A DNA stretch of 8,280 bases. It comes from Chloroflexota bacterium. GTDB lineage: Bacteria > Chloroflexota > Anaerolineae > UBA3071. A model generated the notes under the pieces. It searched no databases. It was given only the letters and a program-made list of their open reading frames with translations, and had not been told where the DNA came from. Positions within the stretch are counted from its first letter, which is position 1; each line of letters opens with the position of its first letter. The stretch lies in contig JACNHM010000155.1 of assembly GCA_014383605.1 (NCBI GenBank), positions 1-8,280 on the forward strand, written 5' to 3'. Below are positions 1 to 6,817 of this stretch, in pieces. The translations under genes were made by a program, and so were the position numbers.

Positions 1-521
1 CGCAGCCGCCAGAAGCGGGAGTTGTCCAGGCCCAGCACGGCGCAGAGCAGCAGACGGTTGACCACGGTGTGAGCGACGACGACAATGGTCTCGTCCGGGT
101 GGTGGGCGATGATCTCCTGCAGGGCAGTGAAAGCACGAACTCGCACCGCGGGCAGGCTCTCGCCGCCGGGGATCTGCACTGTCTGCGGAGCGTCGAGCCA
201 GGCCCGATGCAGAGCCGGATAGAGCATCGCGGCTTCGGCGGGCGTCAACCCCTGCCACTGGCCGTAGTCAATGTCTATCAGGTCGGGGCAGGGTTGGACA
301 GCTGGCCCGCAGGCATCGCCGATGGCCTGCGCCGTCTGCACGGCGCGCAGCAGTGGGCTGCAGTAAATGGCCCTGGGAGACCAGCGAGCGGCAACGTATT
401 GCCCCGCGGCCGCGGCCTGACGGCGGCCCGTCTCGTCCAGGGGCAAGTCCTCCCGCCCCCGGAAGCGTTCCTCCCGATTCCAGGCCGTCTGGCCGTGTCG
501 TACCAGGATGATGCGAGTCAT
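1..521 (-). CDS. Histidine phosphatase family protein (phosphoglycerate mutase-like), 3' end cut by window
   Basis: A minus-strand frame is open from an ATG at 521 to the left edge: 173 complete codons without a stop. The protein opens with MTRIILVRHGQT, the histidine-phosphatase signature, in which His9 would be the phospho-accepting residue and Arg8 binds phosphate. Further on are a CSPLLRAVQTA segment (second phosphate-pocket Arg), LIDIDYGQWQGL (acidic region), a GGES motif and VVAHTVVNR, where His151 is the second catalytic histidine; here Thr replaces the usual Gly after it. Family members are usually about 200 residues, so little is missing. A GGGAGGG ribosome binding site lies at 525-531. 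The gene starts 14 bp after the LysM gene stop, so the two are probably co-transcribed. The substrate cannot be told: alpha-ribazole phosphatase, cofactor-dependent mutase and broad phosphatases share these motifs. The family call is firm, the specific role is not. Confidence 0.9.
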   Translation of the reverse strand, partial: MTRIILVRHGQTAWNREERFRGREDLPLDETGRRQAAAAGQYVAARWSPRAIYCSPLLRAVQTAQAIGDACGPAVQPCPDLIDIDYGQWQGLTPAEAAMLYPALHRAWLDAPQTVQIPGGESLPAVRVRAFTALQEIIAHHPDETIVVVAHTVVNRLLLCAVLGLDNSRFWRL

Positions 522-535
522 AGACCCTCCCGCAC

Positions 536-1639
536 TCAACGCCAGTGGAAGCAGCGGATCTCGCTGGCCGGGCTCACGGTAGCGAGTTCCGCCTCTTCGT
601 CTGCTTTTTCTGACTTCTGGATCACAGTGACTTGCCAGCAAAGCTCGTGGCTGGCCGCGTCAGCCTCTGGCCGCCAGTCGGCGGGGAGCCGGAAGCTGGT
701 GCGCTTGGTCCACGTGGTCGGGAGCGGGTTCCCGGACCGCTCAGGAAGCCACACTCGCAGCACGTACCACTGATCCTCTTCCAGGAGGCCGACAGCCGCC
801 CAGCGCAGCAGGAGCGGTTCCCCGCCACTGAACTGCGCACCATCCATGGGGCTGAGCAACTGCGGCGCCGGCCAGGGCGGCCCCGGCGTGGGTGTGGGCG
901 TGAGCAGGGAGGCGGGGATAGGCTCCGCCGTAGGCGTGCCCTGGGGGATCACCAATGGCTGCCCTGGGCGGATGATCTCATCTGGCTTGAGGCCATTGGC
1001 GGTCATGATGGCCTCCACCGTCACGCCGAACTGTGAGGCGATGGACAGCAGCGTGTCCCCTCTCTGCACTGTGTAGGCCACGGCCCGTTCATCGGGCGTG
1101 GGCGTGGGCGCCGGCGTGACCGGCAGCCCATCGGGACCGAGGATGGGCGTGGCCGTGGGAATGCGCAGCGATTGGCCGATGCGGATGAGGTCGCCTTCTT
1201 GCAGGTCGTTGGTTTGCAGCAGCGATTGCAGGGTCACGCCATATAGCCCGGCGATGAAGAGCGGCGACTCCCCTGACTCCACCTTGTGCACAATGGGCGT
1301 AGGGGTCAACGTGGGTGTGGGGGTTGTCGTGGGCGTAGGCGTGCGCGTGGCCGTGGCGGTGATGGTAGGGGTCACTGTGGCAGTGGGGGTGGCCGTAGGG
1401 GTCAACGCTGCCCGGGCAGCCTCCTCCGTCCGGCTCCACCAGAGCGCTACCACAGCGGCGATCACCAGCAAGAGCAAGAGATCGCTCCAGGGCAGGGCGC
1501 GGCGGCGGCGCGGCTCGGCGGCCAGATCCGCTCCGCACTGGAAACAATCCTCGGCCCGCTCGGCTACCCGCGCTCCGCAGTGAGGACAGGTTCTCCCTGA
1601 TCGCCGCGTCCTCTGGCGAGATTCACCCGACGTGCTCAT
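536..1639 (-). CDS. Zinc-ribbon, single-pass membrane protein with two LysM domains
   Basis: A 367-residue protein with clear modules. Residues 18-35 hold CPHC and CFQC (Cys18, 21, 32, 35), a rubredoxin-like zinc ribbon. A basic RRRR at 44-47 precedes one hydrophobic segment (about 53-68), which predicts the ribbon in the cytoplasm and the rest outside. Residues 80-115 are a threonine-proline linker. Two LysM domains follow (about 117-160 and 188-231; the second reads YTVQRGDTLLSIASQFGV, then IRPGQPLVIP), which in known families bind peptidoglycan or other N-acetylglucosamine polymers. After another Thr-Pro linker, residues 259-367 resemble a beta-sandwich domain (LLSPMDGAQFSGGEPLLLRW). The role is unknown; anchoring to or sensing the cell envelope is inference. 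It probably heads a two-gene transcript with the histidine phosphatase. No ribosome binding site precedes the ATG, which lies 7 bp after a perfect TATAAT. Confidence 0.88.
   Translation of the reverse strand: MSTSGESRQRTRRSGRTCPHCGARVAERAEDCFQCGADLAAEPRRRRALPWSDLLLLLVIAAVVALWWSRTEEAARAALTPTATPTATVTPTITATATRTPTPTTTPTPTLTPTPIVHKVESGESPLFIAGLYGVTLQSLLQTNDLQEGDLIRIGQSLRIPTATPILGPDGLPVTPAPTPTPDERAVAYTVQRGDTLLSIASQFGVTVEAIMTANGLKPDEIIRPGQPLVIPQGTPTAEPIPASLLTPTPTPGPPWPAPQLLSPMDGAQFSGGEPLLLRWAAVGLLEEDQWYVLRVWLPERSGNPLPTTWTKRTSFRLPADWRPEADAASHELCWQVTVIQKSEKADEEAELATVSPASEIRCFHWR
1292..1402 (-). repeat. Low-complexity Thr-Pro linker coding repeat
   Basis: This stretch codes for residues 80-116 of the LysM protein, almost entirely Thr, Pro and Ala with a few Val, Ile and Arg. 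On the plus strand it reads as degenerate GGGCGT/GGGGGT hexamers. Such linkers are common between membrane anchors and outer domains in Chloroflexota proteins. The repeat makes this region prone to length variation. Confidence 0.75.
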
Positions 1640-1646
1640 GGGGGCG

Positions 1647-1655
1647 ATTATAGCA
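1647..1655 (-). promoter_or_regulatory. Extended -10 promoter of the LysM gene
   Basis: The minus strand reads TGCTATAAT, a perfect -10 hexamer (1647-1652) with a TGn extension (1653-1655). A -35 at the proper distance is poor (TTCCGC at 1670-1675), as is common with extended -10 elements. Only 7 nt separate TATAAT from the ATG, so transcription should begin at or within a base or two of the start codon. Confidence 0.65.
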
Positions 1656-1682
1656 CCGCCGGGCGGAAAGCGGAAATCAGGC

Positions 1683-1740
1683 CAGGGGAGGAAGAAAGGC
1701 TATCAACATGCAAGAGGTAGACTGCCTTCTTTCTTTTCGC
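1683..1740. terminator. Possible weak terminator between the thiamine ORF and the LysM gene
   Basis: An imperfect hairpin pairs AAGAAAGGC with GCCTTCTT across about 23 nt, with one bulged base. The T-rich tail (TCTTTTCG) lies on the plus-strand side, whereas the gene that needs termination runs on the minus strand, where the hairpin is followed by CCTCCCC. The large loop and the misplaced T-run make this a weak candidate. Confidence 0.2.
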
Positions 1741-2814
1741 TTACCGCAGAACCACCTCGGTCCAGCGCTCCAGCCACTCGTCCCGCCGGGCGTCAATGTC
1801 CGCCGCGTTCACCTGTGCTGGTTGCCGCACCATCTCGGCCCACCGGAAAACCTCAGGCAGGGCGGCCTGTGCGTTGGCCGGGAAGACCCACATCTGCAGC
1901 GGGATGTCCTCCTGGAAGGTCTTGCCGAGCATGAAGTCCACGAACTTCTCGGCCAGATCGCGGTTCTCCGTGCCCTTGAGGATGCCCACGAACTCGATCT
2001 GGCGGAAGCAAGCCCCCTCGCCCAGCACGTTGCCCGTGGGCGGCTCGGTGTACGCCCCCTCGCTGAAGAAGACCTCCGCCGCCGGGCTGGTGGCGTAACT
2101 GACGACGATGGGCCGCGTGCCGTCGCTGGCGGCGCTGAACTGCCCCCAGTAGGCCTCCTCCCAGCCGTCGGTCACCAGCACATCGTTGGCCCGCATGTCC
2201 TTCCAGAAATCCAGGTAGGTGTACTCTCCCGTCTCGCCGAAGTGCCCCACGGTGGCGATGAGGAAGGACAGGCCGGGCGAGGAGGTGGCCGGGTTCTCCA
2301 CCACCGTCAGTCCGCGGTATTCCGGCCTGACCAGGTCTTCCAGCATGGTTGGCGGCGCGATGCGCTGGCCCTCGAACCAGGCCTGGTCGTAGTTCAGGCA
2401 GACGTCGCCGAAGTCCACGGGCAGCAGCCGGTGCTGCGGATCCAGTTCCAGATCGTCGGGGATCTCGGCCAGCGCCGGCGAATCGTAGGGCTCGAAGATG
2501 TCCGCCTTCAGCGCCCGGCTGAGGAAAGTGTTATCCACGCCGAAGAAGACGTCGGCCAGCGGGTTCTCCTTGCTGAGGATGGCCTGGTTCAGCGCCGAGC
2601 CGGTGTCGCCGGCCTTGAGGAAGCGGACCTTGGCGTTGTGTTGCTCCTGGAACTGGGCGATGACCGCTTCGCTGGCGCTGAAGCTGTCGTGTGACATCAG
2701 CGTCAGCAGGCGCGGCCCGCTCGGCGTGACCGTTGCCCCCATCGGAATCGGCGGCGCACAGGCCGCCAGCAACGCCAGCGTCAACAGACTGAGCAGAAAC
2801 AAACTCTTGCGCAT
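1741..2814 (-). CDS. thiB: Thiamine ABC transporter substrate-binding lipoprotein (internal start in the same frame)
   Basis: This is the 3' part of the thiamine ORF read from its own ATG at 2814, giving 357 residues. AAGGAGG lies 7 nt upstream, a near-ideal ribosome binding site. The protein begins with MRKS, a hydrophobic run and the lipobox LAAC (Cys19), marking an exported, lipid-anchored binding protein. Downstream are LTLMSHDSFS (37-46), ADVFFGVDNTFLSRAL (87-102), VDFGDVCLNYD (133-143) and NPATSSPGLSFL (174-185), the pattern of the TbpA/ThiB thiamine-binding family within the iron/thiamine type of periplasmic binding proteins. Length is normal for the family. It would deliver thiamine to a ThiP permease and ThiQ ATPase, but neither gene is in the window. 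The sequence alone does not exclude thiamine phosphates or a related ligand. The upstream TPP riboswitch strongly supports a thiamine role. Confidence 0.85.
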   Translation of the reverse strand: MRKSLFLLSLLTLALLAACAPPIPMGATVTPSGPRLLTLMSHDSFSASEAVIAQFQEQHNAKVRFLKAGDTGSALNQAILSKENPLADVFFGVDNTFLSRALKADIFEPYDSPALAEIPDDLELDPQHRLLPVDFGDVCLNYDQAWFEGQRIAPPTMLEDLVRPEYRGLTVVENPATSSPGLSFLIATVGHFGETGEYTYLDFWKDMRANDVLVTDGWEEAYWGQFSAASDGTRPIVVSYATSPAAEVFFSEGAYTEPPTGNVLGEGACFRQIEFVGILKGTENRDLAEKFVDFMLGKTFQEDIPLQMWVFPANAQAALPEVFRWAEMVRQPAQVNAADIDARRDEWLERWTEVVLR

Positions 2815-3516
2815 GATCCTCCCTCCTTGTCCCTTGTTGCTCGTGGCCTCATGGCCTCTTGCCTCTTGCCTCTTGCTTCTTGTGTCCTGCCTGCTGTGCA
2901 CCACCAACAGCACCCCATCTTCTACCCGCACCCGCGCCACCGGCTCCGTGAGCACGTTGCTGATGCCCAGCGTGGAGCCGAAGGTCAGCGTGGCCTCGCA
3001 CAGAGGCCATTCCAGCCCGCGGGTGGTGATACCGGTCACCTGTGGCGTCAGGGCGAGGAGGGAGACGGTATCGCCTACCTGACCGTTGATGGTACACTCC
3101 TTGCGGACGACGCACGCCTCCTCCTGGCCGTCCAGCAGCCGGATGGTCACCGCGGCCCACTCGGGGCGGCTGAGCAGCAGCAGGTTGGTCAGCTCCTGAT
3201 CCAGGCGTCCGCCCCGCGCACCCAGGATGACGATCTCCGCCGCGCCTCCCTCAACGGCGTGTTGCAGCGCCAGCTCCAGATCGGTCCAGTCCTTGCGTTC
3301 TGGGAAGGTGACAAACTGGCCGCCGGCCGCTTCCAGCCGCGGCCGTAGCTCATTGGGCAGCGAGTCCAGGTCGCCGACGACGGTGTCTGGCAGCCAGCCC
3401 CAGCGCAGGGCGCTGAGCGTGCCGCCGTCCGCCGCGATGATCCAATCGTCCTCTTGTCGCTGAAAACCGCTGGGGTAATCAGGCGAGGGGCCGTTGGCGA
3501 TGATGATGGCGCGCAT
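1741..3516 (-). CDS. thiN: Thiamine pyrophosphokinase continuing in frame into a thiamine-binding lipoprotein
   Basis: One stop-free frame of 591 codons. Residues 1-208 form a full thiamine pyrophosphokinase, which transfers pyrophosphate from ATP to thiamine to make TPP: ANGP at 7-10, ADGG at 29-32, GDLDS at 48-52, KDWTDLELAL at 75-84, GARGGRLDQ at 99-107 (Gln where His is usual), then the C-terminal SNVLTEPVARVRVEDGVLLVV. Homologues end about here. Residues 209-234 are a Lys/Arg/Gln-rich stretch encoded by a 7-bp tandem repeat, and residue 235 is the Met that opens a lipoprotein signal peptide. The start at 3516 is chosen because AGGAGA lies 6 nt before it; the next upstream ATG (3561) is inside the riboswitch terminator. 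A cytoplasmic kinase fused to an exported lipoprotein would be topologically odd, so two proteins made from one frame, with the kinase lacking its stop, is a serious alternative. The kinase assignment is firm; the fusion is uncertain. Confidence 0.85.
   Translation of the reverse strand: MRAIIIANGPSPDYPSGFQRQEDDWIIAADGGTLSALRWGWLPDTVVGDLDSLPNELRPRLEAAGGQFVTFPERKDWTDLELALQHAVEGGAAEIVILGARGGRLDQELTNLLLLSRPEWAAVTIRLLDGQEEACVVRKECTINGQVGDTVSLLALTPQVTGITTRGLEWPLCEATLTFGSTLGISNVLTEPVARVRVEDGVLLVVHSRQDTRSKRQEARGHEATSNKGQGGRIMRKSLFLLSLLTLALLAACAPPIPMGATVTPSGPRLLTLMSHDSFSASEAVIAQFQEQHNAKVRFLKAGDTGSALNQAILSKENPLADVFFGVDNTFLSRALKADIFEPYDSPALAEIPDDLELDPQHRLLPVDFGDVCLNYDQAWFEGQRIAPPTMLEDLVRPEYRGLTVVENPATSSPGLSFLIATVGHFGETGEYTYLDFWKDMRANDVLVTDGWEEAYWGQFSAASDGTRPIVVSYATSPAAEVFFSEGAYTEPPTGNVLGEGACFRQIEFVGILKGTENRDLAEKFVDFMLGKTFQEDIPLQMWVFPANAQAALPEVFRWAEMVRQPAQVNAADIDARRDEWLERWTEVVLR
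2818..2828 (-). promoter_or_regulatory. Ribosome binding site deciding the thiB start
   Basis: The minus strand reads AAGGAGGGAGG ahead of the ATG at 2814; AAGGAGG sits 7 nt away. It lies inside the continuous thiamine ORF and is the main argument that the lipoprotein is translated on its own. Confidence 0.8.
2854..2888. repeat. 7-bp tandem repeat (GCCTCTT) at the thiN-thiB junction
   Basis: Three exact GCCTCTT units at 2854-2874 are followed by two degraded ones (GCTTCTT and GTGTCCT). On the coding strand the unit is AAGAGGC. Its period is not a multiple of three, so copies are read in shifting frames and give an irregular Lys/Arg/Gln-rich peptide without a stop. It occupies the place where thiN homologues would end. 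Confidence 0.8.
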
Positions 3517-3534
3517 GGTTTCTCCTGGCGAACG

Positions 3535-3569
3535 AAAAGGCCACCTGCCCGGGTAAGGCAAGTGGCCTT
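3535..3569 (-). terminator. Intrinsic terminator controlled by the TPP riboswitch
   Basis: On the minus strand AAGGCCACTTGC (3569-3558) pairs with GCAGGTGGCCTT (3548-3537): 12 base pairs with one G-U, a 9-nt loop and a short T-run ending at 3535. It lies between the riboswitch and the thiN start, 19 nt before the ATG, the expected position for transcription attenuation. Confidence 0.82.
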
Positions 3570-3582
3570 CTGTGGTTTGGTC

Positions 3583-3680
3583 GTCGCTTCCCTACGCCGG
3601 CATTACCCAGGTCAGGTTCAAAGGGTCGGCGGCATTACGGACCGTCCTCTCAGCCGGGCTCTCCCAGCTCCCCTTGCTTG
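3583..3680 (-). ncRNA. TPP riboswitch (THI element)
   Basis: The minus strand carries the conserved aptamer in order: GGGGAGC; a helix GCTGGG/CCCGGC with an AGAG loop running into CTGAGAGG (the pyrimidine-sensing arm); a variable arm; then GACCCTTTGAACCTG, ACCTGGGTAATGCCGGCG and TAGGGAAGC (the pyrophosphate-sensing arm). This matches the known TPP aptamer nearly base for base in its core. The closing P1 helix is not obvious by eye. When TPP is bound, the downstream terminator should form and shut off the kinase and transporter genes. A candidate antiterminator is visible: GCAAGGGG (3677-3670) can pair at 7 of 8 positions with CCACTTGC (3565-3558) in the terminator's 5' arm. Confidence 0.95.
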
Positions 3681-3700
3681 ATCAGTTGGTTTACTCAAGA

Positions 3701-3729
3701 AATATACCACACCTTTGGATTTCTGTCAA
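3701..3729 (-). promoter_or_regulatory. Sigma-70 promoter of the riboswitch and thiamine transcript
   Basis: The minus strand has a perfect -35 TTGACA (3729-3724), a 17-bp spacer and TATATT (3706-3701). The predicted start is near 3694, giving a leader of about 179 nt that contains the entire aptamer and terminator. Confidence 0.85.
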
Positions 3730-3737
3730 AAGCAGTC

Positions 3738-3760
3738 TCCAACCTTCAACCTTCAACCTC
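3738..3760. repeat. 7-bp tandem repeat (AACCTTC) between divergent promoters
   Basis: Two exact AACCTTC units (3741-3754) plus a partial third (AACCTC) lie between the -35 box of the thiamine promoter and that of aspS. The repeat ends 11 bp before the aspS -35. Confidence 0.7.
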
Positions 3761-3771
3761 CTCAAGCGATG

Positions 3772-3800
3772 TTGTCCTTTCGGGGACTTGCGTGTATAAT
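3772..3800 (+). promoter_or_regulatory. Sigma-70 promoter of aspS
   Basis: TTGTCC at 3772-3777, a 17-bp spacer and a perfect TATAAT at 3795-3800. Transcription should start near 3807, leaving a leader of about 28 nt, too short for a T-box or other riboswitch. Confidence 0.8.
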
Positions 3801-3834
3801 GCGGCCCTGCCAATGACTGGAGGAGGATGCGATC

Positions 3835-5610
<1,776 letters not shown>

Positions 5611-5651
5611 TGGGAAGAAGTCGTCGGCTGTCGGTATCTGCCATCGCCGAT

Positions 5652-5680
5652 TTGCGCGTTCTGCGGAGTTGTGCTAAGAT
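5652..5680 (+). promoter_or_regulatory. Promoter of the 6S RNA gene
   Basis: TTGCGC (5652-5657), a 17-bp spacer and TAAGAT (5675-5680) with a TGC extended -10 directly in front. The predicted start near 5687 coincides with the beginning of the RNA's closing stem. It shares CGATTTGC and TGTGCTA at identical spacing with the rplS promoter. Confidence 0.7.
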
Positions 5681-5686
5681 ATGACT

Positions 5687-5871
5687 GCAGTGCCCTGCGG
5701 TGCGCGTGATGCCACACTAACGTTCTGAGCCAACACCAAAAACACGGGGGTCGAAGCCCTGCTGGAAATGCGGTAGCCCTTCGAGGGTAAGGCAGGACCT
5801 TCAGGTGAGACACCCACCTGCGATTGCAGGTTCAAAACTCGTTGGCACACGGCACGGCGGGGAACTCTGTC
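5687..5871 (+). ncRNA. ssrS: Probable 6S RNA
   Basis: 6S RNA binds sigma-70 RNA polymerase by imitating an open promoter and lowers transcription in slow growth. The span of about 185 nt is the usual length. A long, interrupted closing stem is visible: the 5' side (5688-5713, beginning CAGTGCCCTGCGGTGC) pairs with the 3' side (5844-5869, GGCACACGGCACGGCGGGG to CTG). Inside are a large open region, an apical arm (CCTGC with GCAGG, capped by CCCTTCGAGGG at 5777-5787), and on the 3' side two hairpins that exclude each other: CAGGTG/CACCTG (5802-5820) and ACCTGC/GCAGGT (5816-5831). A 3'-side hairpin that rearranges on product RNA synthesis is known for 6S RNA. The opening GCCCTGCGGTG is typical of several bacterial 6S RNAs. 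It has its own promoter and terminator and no plausible ORF. Another structured RNA is possible; I see no tmRNA, SRP or RNase P hallmarks. Confidence 0.75.
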
Positions 5872-5874
5872 TCG

Positions 5875-5910
5875 AAGGCCACTGGGCGGCGACGCCTCGT
5901 GGCCTTTTTG
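5875..5910 (+). terminator. Intrinsic terminator after 6S RNA
   Basis: AAGGCCAC (5875-5882) pairs with GTGGCCTT (5899-5906), continued inward by GGCG/CGCC around a GCGA tetraloop, and followed by a run of T to 5909. It is a strong hairpin placed just after the 6S closing stem and 44 bp before trmD. Confidence 0.88.
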
Positions 5911-5953
5911 TCGGTTGGTGTAGTCGGCGGCTGCGGAGTGAGCGAGGCGGTTA

Positions 5954-6712
5954 ATGCACTTCGACATCTTCACCCTCTTCCCTGGCATGTTCGGCGAGGT
6001 GTTCGCCGATAGCATCATCATGCGGGCGCAGGAAGCGGGGCACGTCTCCATCACCGTGCACGACATCCGTGACTACGCCGAGGGGAAGCATCGAATCACG
6101 GACGATGCGCCCTACGGCGGGGGCGGCGGCATGGTCATGAAGCCGGAGCCGATCTTCCGCGCCGTGGAAGCAGTGCTGGGCCTGGAGGGCGAGGCCGCTC
6201 CGCCTGTGCCGGTCATCCTGCTCAGCCCGCAGGGCCGTCTGTTCACCCAGGCGGTGGCCAGGGAGCTGGCGCAGCACGACCGTCTGGCGCTGATCTGCGG
6301 GCGCTACGAAGGGGTGGACGAACGGGTGCGGCAGTTCCTGGCCACGGACGAGATCTCCGTCGGCGATTACGTGCTTTCGGGCGGGGAGATCGCGGCCATG
6401 GTCGTCGTGGATGCTGTGACGCGGCTGTTGCCCGGCGTGCTGGGGGATCCTGCGGCCACAGCGCGAGACTCGCACGCCGCCGGCCTGCTGGAGCATCCCC
6501 ACTACACCCGGCCGGTGGAGTACCGCGGTCATGCGGTGCCGGAGGTGTTGCTTTCCGGCCATCATGCGGAGGTCGCCCGCTGGCGGCGGCGGGAATCGTT
6601 GCGCCGCACCCTGGAGCGCCGCCCGGACCTTTTGGCTCATGCCGATCTTGGCTCAGAGGATGAGGCGTTTCTGAAGGAGCTAGGCTGGCTGCCTGCCCAG
6701 GCCGCCGCCTGA
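5954..6712 (+). CDS. trmD: tRNA (guanine(37)-N1)-methyltransferase
   Basis: A 252-residue SPOUT enzyme that methylates N1 of G37 next to the anticodon using S-adenosylmethionine and prevents +1 frameshifting. The N-terminus [13 protein letters not shown] and [17 protein letters not shown] (50-66) are diagnostic. The trefoil-knot cofactor site is formed by LLSPQGR (89-95), [11 protein letters not shown] (115-125) and [11 protein letters not shown] (135-145). [17 protein letters not shown] (171-187) holds the catalytic Asp172, equivalent to Asp169 in E. coli. Length is normal. A GAGG at 5944-5947 serves the ATG at 5954. I see no clear promoter between the 6S terminator and the start, so expression may depend on read-through or an atypical promoter. 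rplS follows 105 bp downstream; rpsP and rimM, which usually precede trmD, are absent. Confidence 0.98.
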   Translation: MHFDIFTLFPGMFGEVFADSIIMRAQEAGHVSITVHDIRDYAEGKHRITDDAPYGGGGGMVMKPEPIFRAVEAVLGLEGEAAPPVPVILLSPQGRLFTQAVARELAQHDRLALICGRYEGVDERVRQFLATDEISVGDYVLSGGEIAAMVVVDAVTRLLPGVLGDPAATARDSHAAGLLEHPHYTRPVEYRGHAVPEVLLSGHHAEVARWRRRESLRRTLERRPDLLAHADLGSEDEAFLKELGWLPAQAAA

Positions 6713-6717
6713 TATTG

Positions 6718-6745
6718 GCCATCAGCTATTCGCCATCAGCTATTC
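6718..6745. repeat. Perfect 14-bp tandem duplication after trmD
   Basis: GCCATCAGCTATTC occurs twice without a mismatch (6718-6731 and 6732-6745), starting 5 bp after the trmD stop and ending 6 bp before the rplS -35 box. The unit is two times seven bases long, like the other tandem repeats in this window. Confidence 0.85.
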
Positions 6746-6751
6746 TGCGAT

Positions 6752-6780
6752 TTGCTGCCGCTGCTAACCTGTGCTATACT
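6752..6780 (+). promoter_or_regulatory. Promoter of rplS
   Basis: TTGCTG (6752-6757), a 17-bp spacer and TATACT (6775-6780) with a TGC extended -10. The predicted start is near 6787, giving a leader of about 31 nt. rplS thus appears to have its own promoter in addition to any read-through from trmD. Confidence 0.75.
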
Positions 6781-6817
6781 CTGACGCCACGACAATTATG
6801 ACTATGGATGGTGCGAT

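Noticed and set aside
69..773. 234-codon plus-strand frame across the phosphatase and LysM genes
   Set aside because: It spans two well-supported minus-strand genes and the gap between them, and has no domain or start signals.
1272..1410. CRISPR-like or minisatellite array
   Set aside because: The repeats are irregular hexamers explained by Thr-Pro codons of the LysM protein linker; there are no unique spacers.
1708..2694. 328-codon plus-strand frame opposite the thiamine-binding protein gene
   Set aside because: Its composition mirrors the opposite-strand codons of thiB and it contains no recognisable domain. The thiB frame has a signal peptide, family motifs and a strong ribosome binding site.
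3517..3561. Longer thiN start at the ATG at 3561
   Set aside because: It lies inside the intrinsic terminator hairpin of the riboswitch and would add 15 residues absent from the kinase family. The ATG at 3516 has AGGAGA at a normal distance.
5611..5651. Terminator for aspS
   Set aside because: Only weak, broken pairings (TCGGC with GCCGA across a long loop) and no T-run; better read as the upstream flank of the 6S promoter.
5691..5830. tmRNA, SRP RNA or RNase P RNA
   Set aside because: No tRNA-like ends or tag frame, no SRP GGAA-type domain IV motif and no RNase P core sequence; the long closing stem and size fit 6S RNA better.
5951..6640. 229-codon minus-strand frame opposite trmD
   Set aside because: Antisense shadow of a clear TrmD gene, with low-complexity His/Arg/Pro composition and no ribosome binding site.
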